This document shows positions 15,426 to 24,808 of a stretch of DNA of 62,953 bases, in pieces. Position numbers and translations under genes: made by a program. The stretch spans positions 1-62,953 of the forward strand of contig CAZBAF010000007.1 in assembly GCA_964490245.1 (NCBI GenBank). Direction: 5' to 3'. Within the stretch, counting starts at the first letter, position 1. Each line of letters opens with the position of its first letter. The notes below the pieces were generated by a model. The model did no database searches. It was not told where the DNA came from and saw only the letters and a list, made by a program, of their open reading frames with translations. Source of the DNA: CAZBAF01 sp964490245 (GTDB lineage Bacteria; Patescibacteriota; Saccharimonadia; Saccharimonadales; JACDBH01).

Positions 15426-16550
15426 TTACTGGAAGCGAACGTATTCGAGTCCGGCTGTACTGATGACTGCCTCGCTGTAGCGTCCGTCCCAGCTGCCGTT
15501 GTACTGACTGATGCGCATCGTGCCGTTGCCATATACTTCCTCAACATACATGACGTGACCATAAGTACCGCGGGTACTGACGGCTATGTCGCCGCGCTGC
15601 GGGGTGCGGTACACCGGAATGCCGGCTGCCCGGGCGTTATTGGCCCAATTCTTGGCGTTGCCGCGGCCGCCCCAGTACGGCATATGCTTACCATCCTTCC
15701 AGACTTTCCAGGCGGCATAGCTGACACACTGGCGCTTGTACATACCCCAGGGGTCAGGAAAGGCATTGGGGAACGGCTGCACATTTGCCCACGGATAACC
15801 GGTGGTGTCGGGAATATTCATGACCCGGCCGTTGCTCCAAAGACGGGCATTCTCAATCGCCTGTTGGCGCCGGAGTTCGGCAATACGGGTATTGTTGGCC
15901 TTGATCCGGCCGTCCAGCGCACTGCGTTCAGCCTGGTTGAGCGCCAGCAGCCTGTTTTGCTCTGCCTGCTGGGCGGACAGCTGTGAACGCATGGCCTGTT
16001 GGCTCTCCAGCAGCTTCTCCCGCAGCTGCTTCTGTTCATCAAGCTCTGCCCTGATGACGCGGATCTCCTCAAGCGTCTTCTTGATTTTGTTCTGGACCGA
16101 CGTGCGATACTGCTGTTTGTCCAGGTAGTCACTGAGGTTTTTGCTGGTGGCCAGCATCTCTATGGTGCTGATGTTGCCTTCCATGTACTGGGCGCGGATA
16201 CTCTGACCGATGACGTCACGCTGGTACTCAAGCTCTTCGGTTTTTTGCTGTATCTGGGCTGCCAGCTCGTCACGCTTTTTCTCGTTTGCCTTGATTTCTG
16301 CCTGCAGCGTGTTGATTTCTGCCTGCAAGGCGGCAATGGTTTCTTCGAAATTAGCGGCCTCTACTGCCAGGTCGGATACCTCGGCCTGGGTCTGCTGATT
16401 CTGACGGTTAAGCTCGTTAATCTGCTGCTGAAGGCTTTGCGCTGCCACAAAATGCGGTGCAGCAAAGCTGGCCACTGCCAGCACCAGTACTGATGCGCCT
16501 AAAGCCAGGCGGTTCAAGCGAACCTTAGTAATTACTTTGGGTATAATCAT
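15426..16550 (-). CDS. PcsB-like peptidoglycan hydrolase (coiled coil plus CHAP), copy 2
   Basis: 374 residues from ATG 16550. A signal or anchor (about 12-37, ending APHFVAAQS) precedes a coiled coil (about 38-250) and a CHAP domain with Cys in RQCVSYAAWKVW and His in TYGHVMYVEEV. Both hydrolases share QSLQxQINELxRQ right after the signal. The gene lies about 100 bases downstream of ftsX. By analogy with streptococcal FtsEX-PcsB, the coiled coil would dock on the FtsX outer loop and be switched on by FtsE ATP hydrolysis. An upstream GTG (16595) in the same frame is less likely because the added residues are polar and precede the signal. Confidence 0.85.
   Translation of the reverse strand: MIIPKVITKVRLNRLALGASVLVLAVASFAAPHFVAAQSLQQQINELNRQNQQTQAEVSDLAVEAANFEETIAALQAEINTLQAEIKANEKKRDELAAQIQQKTEELEYQRDVIGQSIRAQYMEGNISTIEMLATSKNLSDYLDKQQYRTSVQNKIKKTLEEIRVIRAELDEQKQLREKLLESQQAMRSQLSAQQAEQNRLLALNQAERSALDGRIKANNTRIAELRRQQAIENARLWSNGRVMNIPDTTGYPWANVQPFPNAFPDPWGMYKRQCVSYAAWKVWKDGKHMPYWGGRGNAKNWANNARAAGIPVYRTPQRGDIAVSTRGTYGHVMYVEEVYGNGTMRISQYNGSWDGRYSEAVISTAGLEYVRFQ
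16108..16188 (-). repeat. 81-bp exact repeat, copy B (inside CHAP gene 2)
   Basis: Identical to 14912-14992. Synonymous sites are also unchanged, which suggests recent gene conversion between the tandem paralogues in this segment. Confidence 0.9.
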
Positions 16551-16647
16551 GGATTTTGTTTTTTGTTTTTGATTGTTACTACTTGATAGTTGCACAGAGC
16601 AGCCTCCATTGCAACCTGCCTCCCGTCAGATTGCTGTAAATATTACG

Positions 16648-17595
16648 TTATTTAGTATTGCGCAGTTTTAAATAGCGCTGGGTTGCGATGAACGATGAAA
16701 CAAGCCCGATCAGCAGACCGATACCGACGGTGCTGGCCAGGATATACCAGAAATTATCAGCGAAAAAGCGGCCGGAATATTCGATATCAAGAAAACCAAG
16801 CGTGCTGGCGTTGAGCGTACCGGAAGCAATCGAGAAAACTGCCCGGCACAGGCCCACCGATATGAGCGCCGCCAGAACGCCGATCAGCATGCTTTCAACC
16901 AAAAACGGCCCCCGGATATACCACCGGCTGGCGCCCAACAGGCGCATGATGGACAGCTCGTCGCGGCGGTTAAAAATAGCCATCTGGATGGTGTTGAAGA
17001 TGATCAGCATCGATATCGCCGCAAAAATCAGCACGCCCGCCACACCGGCCCGCTGAAAGAACGAGGTCGCCTGAGCGATGTTATCAATGGCCTCTTTCTT
17101 GTCGCCCGAATAGGATGTATCGTCAGACTGGAGGGCGGCGACCTCCTCCTGGTCGAGAAACTCCTGAATCTCGGCAATGATGTCAGGGTTGTACAGCTTG
17201 AGCCGCAGCTGAGCCGGCAGCGGGTTGTCGGTTTCTGATACCGCCAATTGCAGGTCCACATTATCCGGGGTCATCTCGATATATTCGCGCAACGCCTGAT
17301 CTTTGCTGACATATTCGACTTCGCGGATGTTGTCGAGCTGCTGCAGCTGGCTGGCCAGATCGTTGCGCTGCTCTTCCGTGATGTCGTCCACCAGATAAAC
17401 CGACACATCAATCCGGTCACGAATATCCTGGATCGTGCGCGAGAATGTCTCGTTGGCAATAAAACTAAACAGCACAATACTGAGCGTCACCACCATCACG
17501 GCCATCGCGGCAATACTCAGCCAGGCGTTGCGAAAAAGATTTTTAAGCCCGCCCACAAACACCCGCCACAACATAATTCGACGACGGCTTTTCAT
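16648..17595 (-). CDS. ftsX: Cell division protein FtsX
   Basis: 315 residues. One N-terminal membrane segment (about 22-46) is followed by a large extracytoplasmic loop (about 47-185) and three C-terminal membrane segments with the FtsX/permease core (MAIFNRRDELSIMRLLGASRWYIRGPFLVE). FtsX passes the FtsE ATPase signal to periplasmic peptidoglycan hydrolases. Its start overlaps the ftsE stop by four bases. The two CHAP hydrolases immediately downstream are the likely partners. Confidence 0.92.
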   Translation of the reverse strand: MKSRRRIMLWRVFVGGLKNLFRNAWLSIAAMAVMVVTLSIVLFSFIANETFSRTIQDIRDRIDVSVYLVDDITEEQRNDLASQLQQLDNIREVEYVSKDQALREYIEMTPDNVDLQLAVSETDNPLPAQLRLKLYNPDIIAEIQEFLDQEEVAALQSDDTSYSGDKKEAIDNIAQATSFFQRAGVAGVLIFAAISMLIIFNTIQMAIFNRRDELSIMRLLGASRWYIRGPFLVESMLIGVLAALISVGLCRAVFSIASGTLNASTLGFLDIEYSGRFFADNFWYILASTVGIGLLIGLVSSFIATQRYLKLRNTK

Positions 17596-18275
17596 ATCTT
17601 GTATTCCCCGCGGGCGTTATCGCTGGCTATCTTACCGTCCGCTATGGCGATAACCCGGCGCCTGAGTTTGTTGACGATTTCCTGGTTATGCGTAGTCAGC
17701 AGCACTGTGGTGCCGTATTTGTTGATTTTTTCGAGCACCTTGATCACGTCCCAGGCGTGCTTGGGGTCCAGGTTGCCGGTGGGCTCGTCAGCGATCAGGA
17801 TTTTGGGCTGGCGCACAATCGCACGGGCAATGGCCACGCGCTGGCGTTCGCCGCCGGACAACTCCATAGGCATGCTGTCTTCCTTGCCCTTCAGCCCGAC
17901 AATATCCAGTACTTTGGGCACTGTGTTGCGGATTTCGCGCGTACTGATGCCGATGATTTCAAGCGCAAAGGCCACGTTCTCAAACACCGTCTTGTTCGGC
18001 AACAGCTTGAAGTCCTGGAACACCACGCCTATACGCCGGCGCAACTTTGGCACATCACGGTCATGCAGCGTCTCGTAGTCAATGCCGCCGACAATAATCT
18101 TGCCCACACTGGGCTTTTCCTCACGCGTTAATAGCTTTAAAAGCGTCGACTTGCCGGCACCCGAGGCGCCGACAATGATGACGAATTCTTTTGGTTCTAT
18201 ATGGAGACTTATCCGTTCGAGGGCAGCACTGGACTTACGCGGATACGTCTTACTCACACGGTCTAACAGAATCAC
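17592..18275 (-). CDS. ftsE: Cell division ATP-binding protein FtsE
   Basis: 227 residues. ABC ATPase with Walker A GASGAGKSTLLKLL, Q-loop FQDFKLLPNKTVFENVAFAL, signature LSGGERQRVAIARAI, Walker B ILIADEPTGNLDP and the H-loop LLTTHNQEIV. The DFKLLP segment after the Q-loop is typical of FtsE. It opens the ftsE-ftsX-hydrolase-hydrolase run. Confidence 0.94.
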   Translation of the reverse strand: MILLDRVSKTYPRKSSAALERISLHIEPKEFVIIVGASGAGKSTLLKLLTREEKPSVGKIIVGGIDYETLHDRDVPKLRRRIGVVFQDFKLLPNKTVFENVAFALEIIGISTREIRNTVPKVLDIVGLKGKEDSMPMELSGGERQRVAIARAIVRQPKILIADEPTGNLDPKHAWDVIKVLEKINKYGTTVLLTTHNQEIVNKLRRRVIAIADGKIASDNARGEYKI

Positions 18276-18318
18276 GTAAGCATTATACCAGAATCAGGCA
18301 TAAGCACTAGACCTGCGG

Positions 18319-19197
18319 TTAAAAACCATGAAACTTGCGCTGGCGGCGGCGGACATGCAGCGCCCTGATTGCCGAGAGGAGCGAAGCCAAAGCAAGCAGT
18401 GCGGCCACGATTCCTAAGGCGGTTATCACGGAGCGCTGGTTCAGACGCAGCCAGCGTACGGTCGGCGATAAGGGGTTTTGCGGGTTTTTAATCTCTACCA
18501 CCGCCGCTTCGCGGGTGATAACACCGCCGCGTGAAGTGGTGGTTATGTTGACGGTATATTTGCCGTTTTCGGCCAGCGTGGTGTCAAAAGGCACCGGCTT
18601 GTCAGAGGTTTGCAGCACGCGGCCGTGGATGGCATAGCTGACAGACTTAAGGTCGGCGCCAAGACGCGACGGCGTATTGGTCAGCAGAATTTTACCGCTT
18701 ACCGGCTTGTCTGACGGCGGTGAGAGCAGCTCAACATGCTCATCCTGACCACCAGTCAGCTGAATCGGACTGGCACAGTTTTCGCCAAAATCCTGCGGCA
18801 CACAATCAGGCCGCGTTACCAGCAGCCGGTCCACCCTGACACCGGCCTGCACGCCAACAATACGCATACCGTTCCCGACGCGGTTGGGCAGTTGGATGTG
18901 CTCCGGCTGGCCATCGCGCATGGCCGTCTGCCACACCCACTGATTGGGCGCCAGCTCGCCGCCCAGTTCCAGACACTCGCTGCCGTTCACCTCAACCAGC
19001 ACGCGCGCTGACGAGTCGGCCGACTGCATTCTGATCCAAACCGCATAGGTATCTGACGGCGGCAAAGTCGGCACTACAAGGTTGACTGCACCAAAGCTGG
19101 AGATGTTGGCACAGGCCTCGGCAGCCGCCTTTTGAACAGGGGTAGCCAGGAAGGAAAATATGGTCAGAACAGCTAAAATCCCACCTGATTTTTTCAT
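18319..19197 (-). CDS. Secreted, C-terminally anchored surface protein
   Basis: 292 residues. A signal peptide (about 1-26, ending VQKAAAEA) is followed by a beta-rich domain resembling a carbohydrate-binding-type sandwich (SSFGAVNLVVPTLPPSDTYA; VWIRMQSADSSARVLVEVNG) with paired cysteines, an Ig-like domain (about 155-245, VELLSPPSDKPVSGKILLTN), a membrane segment (about 259-281) and a basic tail (HVRRRQRKFHGF). The layout predicts a cell-surface protein held by its C-terminus. The ligand is unknown. Confidence 0.65.
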   Translation of the reverse strand: MKKSGGILAVLTIFSFLATPVQKAAAEACANISSFGAVNLVVPTLPPSDTYAVWIRMQSADSSARVLVEVNGSECLELGGELAPNQWVWQTAMRDGQPEHIQLPNRVGNGMRIVGVQAGVRVDRLLVTRPDCVPQDFGENCASPIQLTGGQDEHVELLSPPSDKPVSGKILLTNTPSRLGADLKSVSYAIHGRVLQTSDKPVPFDTTLAENGKYTVNITTTSRGGVITREAAVVEIKNPQNPLSPTVRWLRLNQRSVITALGIVAALLALASLLSAIRALHVRRRQRKFHGF

Positions 19198-19239
19198 ATT
19201 ACTTATGATTATATCAGAATCATAACGAGGTACCAGAAA

Positions 19240-20304
19240 TTAAAAACTCTCTATAAACAGATTTATATCACCGTCCAGCACCGCCTCGGTGTCTGATGTC
19301 TCGGCATTGCTCCGCAGGTCTTTGACCATTTTGTACGGATGCAGCACGTAGTTACGTATCTGATTACCCCAGGCGGCCTGCTCGTTCGGACCTTTAAGTT
19401 CTGAGATTTTTTCGGCGTGCTGCTCCATTTGCAGCTGAATAAGCTTGGAACGCAGAATGGTCATGGCCGTCTCTCTGTTTTGCAGCTGCGAACGCTCGTT
19501 CTGGATAGCCACTGTTATGCCGGTCGGGATATGAGTGATGCGCACGGCCGAGTCGGTGGTGTTGACCGATTGTCCGCCGTGGCCGCCGCTGCGATAAACA
19601 TCCACCCGCAGATCTTTCTCGTCAATCGCCACATCATCCGGACGGTCGATTTTTGGCAGTACCTCGACTTTGGCAAAACTAGTCTGACGCAGAGAATCGG
19701 CATTGAACGGGCTGAGCCGCACCAGCCGGTGAACACCGTGCTCGTTCTTGAGCTTGCCGTATGACAGCGGACCGCTGAGGGCAATCGTCGCCATCTTAAG
19801 CCCGGCCTCTTCACCCGGCGATTCGGCAATGGTCGCAACCTTAAAACCGTTGGTTTCCGCCCAGCGGACATACATGCGCAGCAGCATGGCCGCCCAGTCC
19901 TGCGCATCCGTCCCGCCTGCCCCGGCATAAATAGTCAGAATCGCATCATGACGGTCGTAAGGACCGCTGTAGCGGAGCTCTTTTTGCAGCCGGGCCAGTA
20001 CCGCCTCAAGCTCAGCGAGCTGGCGCTCTATATCAGCCTGCAGACTGTCATCCCTAAGGCTAATCAGCTCGAGGATATCGTCACTGTCCCGCTTGAGATC
20101 GGACCAGGGCTGCAGCTGCGTCTCCAGCGCAGCGTGCTGCTTTGAAATATCAGCAGCCTTTTTTGGTTCCTGCCAGAAATCTTCTGCCGCCATAGCCTGC
20201 GTCAGCTGCTTGTGTTCCTGCTGCAGGCGGCTGTAACCGAGCTTTTCCAGAGATTCAGCCACTGCCTGCTGCAAGTGTTCAGCTCGTTTCTGCAGGGCAT
20301 CCAT
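19240..20304 (-). CDS. prfB: Peptide chain release factor 2
   Basis: 354 residues from ATG 20304. RF2 reads UAA and UGA. The SPF recognition motif is in VRLSPFNADSLRQTSF and the GGQ motif in SGGHGGQSVNTTDSAVRIT (around residue 240). The frame is continuous from the start, so the autoregulatory +1 frameshift found in many bacterial prfB genes is absent. The frame stays open upstream into the M16 gene, but ATG 20304 matches the family start (MDALQKRAEHLQQ). It lies four bases after the M16 stop. Its presence supports UGA as a stop in this organism. Confidence 0.93.
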   Translation of the reverse strand: MDALQKRAEHLQQAVAESLEKLGYSRLQQEHKQLTQAMAAEDFWQEPKKAADISKQHAALETQLQPWSDLKRDSDDILELISLRDDSLQADIERQLAELEAVLARLQKELRYSGPYDRHDAILTIYAGAGGTDAQDWAAMLLRMYVRWAETNGFKVATIAESPGEEAGLKMATIALSGPLSYGKLKNEHGVHRLVRLSPFNADSLRQTSFAKVEVLPKIDRPDDVAIDEKDLRVDVYRSGGHGGQSVNTTDSAVRITHIPTGITVAIQNERSQLQNRETAMTILRSKLIQLQMEQHAEKISELKGPNEQAAWGNQIRNYVLHPYKMVKDLRSNAETSDTEAVLDGDINLFIESF

Positions 20305-20308
20305 CAGT

Positions 20309-21598
20309 CTAGCCCTCGGGCCACAGTACGGATAACTGATCATACAGCTTGTCGACAAACGGCCGGCCGGCCGAACCCAATACACCCATATCCCAGATTC
20401 CGTCCGTGAACATCTTTTCGGTGGTATTGATAATGCGCGTCTTGGTAACGGCCTTTATACGTTCCGGCAAGGCATAATAATCATCAACAATGTCTTCAAA
20501 GAAATAGCGGTTGGTATATCCTGCCGCCGTACCGGCCACAGTCTGCCCTGCCCGCTGATAACGGCCCAGGGCGTATTGCTTGGCCGCCTCTATATCTGCC
20601 TCGTCGACATCGCCGGCCCGTACGCTTTGAAGTTCGGTGACCATGATATCAAACAGCGCCTCGGCATTGGACGGCATGACCTGCGCCCCAAACCACCAGG
20701 ATACGTTGCGAGCCAGCTGGTTAAAGCCGGAACTCATGTGATAGACCAAACCGCGTTCGCGGGCAGCGCCCAAAATACGCGAATACAGCGTTTCGGTCAG
20801 CATGGTGTTGATTAACTGGCCGGCATCCCACTCCTGCTCGTCAAGGCGCTCCAGATGAAAGGTGTCAACAATAAAATACACGTTCTTGACACTGGGGTTG
20901 CGCAGGTACAGCCCCTTATCCTGCTTGATCGGGTTTTCGACCGGCAGCGGTATGCGGCCGTTGCCTTCGGGCATGTCGATTTCTTCGAGCATACGGATAA
21001 GCGTGGCGCGGCGCCCCTTTATGCCCCCGGCAATCACAAAGCGCATGTTGGTGGTGGTGTGCGTGCTGTGATAGTGCTTTTCGATATCCTGCAGCCGGTT
21101 GTTGGCAAGCAATTTGATACGCTCGCGATCGGTCATAGCCTGGTAGCCGCAGTATTTGCGCATTGCCAGACTAAGATGACGGAAGTGATTGTTGGCGCGG
21201 CCGTTCAGCTCCTCGCGCACGTTGCCTACCTCGGCATCAAATTCTTCCTGTAAAAACTTTGGCTTGCTAATCGCCAGTAGCATAAGGTCTAAAATCCGGT
21301 CCCATTCAAAATCTGCGCACTCGGCCTCATAGCTGATATCGTACACGCCCGTGCTGGCGTTGTTGTAGGCACCGTTCTTTTCAAACTCGGCCTGAAAAAC
21401 CCGCGCCTTTGGGTAGCGCTCGTTAGCGCCTAAAAGTACGTGCTCCATGATGTGGGGGGTTTCCCACTTGGCGGGTTCCACCAAATACTCCCCCGCCCGG
21501 AAGTTAAACTCAAACGTCATGACGCTGGCATCCGGAATGTCAATCAACAACCCCTCTGCGCCGTTTGCCAAGACAACTTTCTCTACTGTGTGCTTCAT
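20309..21598 (-). CDS. M16 family zinc metallopeptidase
   Basis: 429 residues from ATG 21598. The inverted zinc motif HxxEH is present as PHIMEHVLLG (near residues 48-52), and further acidic residues follow about 70 residues later (VGNVREELNGR). The C-terminal half is the M16C-type domain that completes the clamshell (RERGLVYHMSSGF contains the expected R and Y). The single-chain 429-residue form suggests a homodimer or a PqqL/YmxG-like peptidase. It has no signal peptide, so it should act in the cytoplasm on short peptides. The gene lies between secA and prfB. Confidence 0.85.
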   Translation of the reverse strand: MKHTVEKVVLANGAEGLLIDIPDASVMTFEFNFRAGEYLVEPAKWETPHIMEHVLLGANERYPKARVFQAEFEKNGAYNNASTGVYDISYEAECADFEWDRILDLMLLAISKPKFLQEEFDAEVGNVREELNGRANNHFRHLSLAMRKYCGYQAMTDRERIKLLANNRLQDIEKHYHSTHTTTNMRFVIAGGIKGRRATLIRMLEEIDMPEGNGRIPLPVENPIKQDKGLYLRNPSVKNVYFIVDTFHLERLDEQEWDAGQLINTMLTETLYSRILGAARERGLVYHMSSGFNQLARNVSWWFGAQVMPSNAEALFDIMVTELQSVRAGDVDEADIEAAKQYALGRYQRAGQTVAGTAAGYTNRYFFEDIVDDYYALPERIKAVTKTRIINTTEKMFTDGIWDMGVLGSAGRPFVDKLYDQLSVLWPEG

Positions 21599-21665
21599 GT
21601 TTTGTATACCGTATTCTGTAGCCGGTATTACGTATACGAATACGAAATACACTTACGCTATTGCG

Positions 21666-24275
21666 TTATTTACGTTTTTTGCCCTTCTTTTTACGCTGGC
21701 GCTCGGCCTTACGTTTCCTTTGTTTCTGTGCCTTGGATGTGTGTGGCTTGGTACCGCTTTGCGGCAGACCAGCCGGGATAAAATCTTCCTCGTCGAAACT
21801 GTCAGCTTCGAGAATTTTATCAGCATTATCAACCGATGAACGCGCAGCGCGGGTCAGCTCGGTCTCGACCGGACGGTCAAGGTCGCCCTCGTTTACAGGA
21901 CGCGCGTGGAACACGCTGCGCAGGACATCATGACGCAACTGGGACTGCATTTCGGCAAACAGTACCTGTGCCTGACGGCGGTACTCTACCAGCGGATCTT
22001 TCTGACCAACACTTAACCAGTGAATGCCCTCGCGCAGATGATCCATGTTTTCGAGATGCTGCATCCAGAGATTGTCCAGAACCTGCAGATAAATATCACG
22101 CTCAACCTTGCGCAGGACATCCGCGCCAAAGGCTGTCTCGCGCGCGGCATACAGCTCTTCGGCCTGTGTCTTTAAGACTTCGGCAAACTTGTCCGCCTCG
22201 GTATCAAACAGCCGATCCAGCGTCGGCTCGTCAAACGGAAACACCTCAGTCAGGATTGACTCAAACTTATCCGTTAGTGATTCCGGCGAAGCCACCATCA
22301 GATCCAGTTCCTCACGCATAAACACCTTGATACGCTTGCTGATATCCGCCTGGTGCAGTATCTCGCGCCGCATGGAATAGACGGCCTTGCGGTGGCGGTT
22401 CATGACATCGTCGTACTTCACAACGTTCTTGCGGGTGTCAAAGTTAAAGCCTTCAACTTTCTTCTGCGCGGACTCCAGGCTCTTGCTGATAAGCCGGTTC
22501 TCGATAGGGGTCTCGTCGTCAACCTTGAGCCGGTCCATAAGCTTGCCGATACGGTCGCCGCCAAAGACGCGCATCAGCTCGTCCTCGGTACTGACAAAGA
22601 ACTGGGTCGCGCCGGGATCGCCCTGACGTCCGGAGCGGCCGCGCAGCTGATTGTCGATACGGCGCGACTCGTGCCGCTCGCTGCCCAGTACGAACAGGCC
22701 GCCCAGTTTTTTGGTCTCTTCGGTCAGAACAATGTCGGTACCGCGGCCGGCAATGTTGGTGGCCAGCGTAATCGCACCCTTCTGCCCTGCCTCGGCAACA
22801 ATTGCGGCTTCTTTCTCGTTATTTTTGGCGTTCAGCACCTGGTGCGGCAGGCCGGCTTTTGTGAGTGCCCGCGACAATGCCTCGTTTTTCTCAATTGAAA
22901 CCGTACCGATCAAGACGGGCTGGCCCTTTTTATTAAGCTCGCCCACCTCTTTTATAATGGCCCTGAATTTGCCGGCCTCGGACTTGTAGATCCGGTCCGG
23001 GCGGTCATCGCGGATAACTTTGCGGTTAGGCGGTACTTCAACCACATCCAGCTTATACACCTGATGGAACTCTTCGCTCTCGGTTGAGGCCGTACCGGTC
23101 ATACCGGCCAGCTTTTCGTACAGACGGAACAGGTTCTGGAAGCTGATGGTCGCCAGCGTCATGGACTCTTCCTGCACCTCAACGCCTTCTTTAGCCTCGA
23201 TTGCCTGGTGCAGACCCTCGTTATAGCGCCGGCCCTTTAGCAGGCGGCCGGTAAACTGGTCGACAATCACAATCTCGCCCTCGGCGGTGACCACGTAATC
23301 CTTATCGCGCTTGAAAAGCAGCTGTGCTTTGAGCGCCTGGTCAAGATGATAAATATTACGGATGTGCTCGGTTGAATACAGGTCGGATATGCCCAAGATC
23401 TTCTCTACCTTTTCGACACCGCTGTCGGTCAGAATAACGCTGCGGCGTTTTTCGTCTATCTCATAATGTTCGGGCTTGAGGTTGCGAACGACCTTGGAAA
23501 ACTGCGTGTAGCTGGCGCCGCTGGCCACGGCCGGTGCCGAAATAATCAGCGGCGTGCGGGCCTCGTCAATCAGAATAGAGTCAACTTCGTCCACGATGGC
23601 ATAGTGCAGCTCGCGCTGGCGCAGCTGATCAACCTCGCGCACCATGTTGTCGCGCAAATAGTCAAAGCCAAACTCGTTATTGGTGCCGTACGTAATATCA
23701 GCCTGATATGATTCCTGACGCGTGCTGGGCTTAAGATGACGCATGCGCTCGTCATCGTGATCTTCATTGGTATAAGCCGGATCATATACAAAAGATGCGT
23801 CCGGCATAATCACGCCCACACTCAGCCCCAAAAAGCTATACACCTGCGCCATCCAGCCGGCATCACGCCGCGCCAGATAGTCGTTGACCGTCACCACATG
23901 CACCCCTTTGCCCGTCAGCGCATTGAGATACACCGGCAGTGTCGCCACAAGGGTCTTGCCTTCACCGGTTTTCATCTCGGCCACCTTGCCCTCGTGCAGT
24001 ACCATGCCGCCGATCAGCTGTACATCAAAATGGCGCTGTCCCAGCGTGCGCCGCGCCGTTTCGCGCACCACCGCAAAGGCATCGGGCAGGATGGCGTCAA
24101 GCGATTCTTTCTTGAGCCGGTCCTTTAAAACCTCTGTCTGCTTTTTAAGCTGCGAGTCAGACATCTTTTTATATTTGGACTCAAGATCGTTAATAACCGT
24201 GACGCGCTTTTTCATGCGGCGAAGAGTTTTTGCCTGCGGGTCACCCAAAATACGTTTAAAAAGTTTGCTGTTCAT
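21666..24275 (-). CDS. secA: Preprotein translocase subunit SecA
   Basis: 869 residues from ATG 24275 (a TTG precedes it in frame). It drives protein export through SecYEG. Visible marks are Walker A AEMKTGEGKTLVATLP, Walker B/DEAD IVDEVDSILIDEARTPLIIS, MTLATISFQNLFRLYEKLAG, and NIAGRGTDIVLT and HESRRIDNQLRGRSGRQGDPG in motor domain 2. The C-terminus ends in a Lys/Arg-rich tail (QKQRKRKAERQRKKKGKKRK) instead of the zinc-binding SecB/ribosome linker. Confidence 0.97.
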   Translation of the reverse strand: MNSKLFKRILGDPQAKTLRRMKKRVTVINDLESKYKKMSDSQLKKQTEVLKDRLKKESLDAILPDAFAVVRETARRTLGQRHFDVQLIGGMVLHEGKVAEMKTGEGKTLVATLPVYLNALTGKGVHVVTVNDYLARRDAGWMAQVYSFLGLSVGVIMPDASFVYDPAYTNEDHDDERMRHLKPSTRQESYQADITYGTNNEFGFDYLRDNMVREVDQLRQRELHYAIVDEVDSILIDEARTPLIISAPAVASGASYTQFSKVVRNLKPEHYEIDEKRRSVILTDSGVEKVEKILGISDLYSTEHIRNIYHLDQALKAQLLFKRDKDYVVTAEGEIVIVDQFTGRLLKGRRYNEGLHQAIEAKEGVEVQEESMTLATISFQNLFRLYEKLAGMTGTASTESEEFHQVYKLDVVEVPPNRKVIRDDRPDRIYKSEAGKFRAIIKEVGELNKKGQPVLIGTVSIEKNEALSRALTKAGLPHQVLNAKNNEKEAAIVAEAGQKGAITLATNIAGRGTDIVLTEETKKLGGLFVLGSERHESRRIDNQLRGRSGRQGDPGATQFFVSTEDELMRVFGGDRIGKLMDRLKVDDETPIENRLISKSLESAQKKVEGFNFDTRKNVVKYDDVMNRHRKAVYSMRREILHQADISKRIKVFMREELDLMVASPESLTDKFESILTEVFPFDEPTLDRLFDTEADKFAEVLKTQAEELYAARETAFGADVLRKVERDIYLQVLDNLWMQHLENMDHLREGIHWLSVGQKDPLVEYRRQAQVLFAEMQSQLRHDVLRSVFHARPVNEGDLDRPVETELTRAARSSVDNADKILEADSFDEEDFIPAGLPQSGTKPHTSKAQKQRKRKAERQRKKKGKKRK

Positions 24276-24328
24276 CAAGAAAAAGTCCCTCTGAATTAAT
24301 CCAGTCTATTGTACCACCGGTGACATGA

Positions 24329-24360
24329 ATTTTCATTTACTATTTCACATTTCACAATAT
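24329..24360. repeat. STRR-like AT-rich tract between secA and hpf
   Basis: Degenerate tandem words of the form TTTCAYTT/ACTATTTCACA (TTTCATTTAC, TATTTCACAT, TTCACAATAT). The style matches the tracts at 38690-38760 and 38798-38838. Confidence 0.45.
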
Positions 24361-24408
24361 TTTCTGCTAAAAATCGCAGACAGCCGGCTGGCCACACAAC
24401 ATCCTGCA

Positions 24409-24783
24409 TCAGCCAAGCACATTCGGCTGGCGGCGGCGCAGTCTGCTGGTAAGCCGGCGATAAAACCGCGGGTCGGCGTGGATCTGCTTATACCTTTTCA
24501 GCTGGCTGCGCAACTTTGCTTCGACGATATCAACAGCGGCAAACAAATTGACGGTGGATTCTTTGGCGGTCAGGGTTTCCTGCGGCAGATACATGATAAC
24601 CTCGGCGGTGCACTGCTGGTTCCTTTGGCTTTTGCTTTCGCGCAGCTTGACATCAACATGTACGCTCCGCCGGGCATGCCGCGGTATGTAGCGTTCGAGC
24701 TTGTTGACCCGTTTGGTAACGTACTTTTTGAGCTTGTCGTCTGCGTTGACATTAAGCCCGGTAATTTCAAGGTTTCTAATCAT
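24409..24783 (-). CDS. hpf: Ribosome hibernation promoting factor, short form
   Basis: 124 residues. HPF/RaiA fold: LEITGLNVNADDKLKKYVTK, RSVHVDVKLRES, TAEVIMYLPQETLTAKESTV and NLFAAVDIVEAKLRSQLKRY are typical. It binds the decoding region of the 30S subunit in idle cells. The C-terminal dimerisation domain of long HPF is missing, replaced by a basic tail (RFYRRLTSRLRRRQPNVLG). A full AAGGAGG ribosome site lies four bases before ATG 24783, the strongest seen in the window. Confidence 0.88.
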   Translation of the reverse strand: MIRNLEITGLNVNADDKLKKYVTKRVNKLERYIPRHARRSVHVDVKLRESKSQRNQQCTAEVIMYLPQETLTAKESTVNLFAAVDIVEAKLRSQLKRYKQIHADPRFYRRLTSRLRRRQPNVLG

Positions 24784-24808
24784 GGTGCCTCCTTTTGATT
24801 AGATACGT

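Noticed and set aside
19240..20304. prfB as RF1
   Set aside because: The tripeptide motif is SPF, not PxT, and a separate RF1 with PVT is encoded at 44258.
20304..20385. N-terminal extension of RF2 (start at 20385) or a programmed frameshift
   Set aside because: The extension lies inside the M16 gene end and does not match RF2; ATG 20304 gives the normal start and no in-frame TGA is found.
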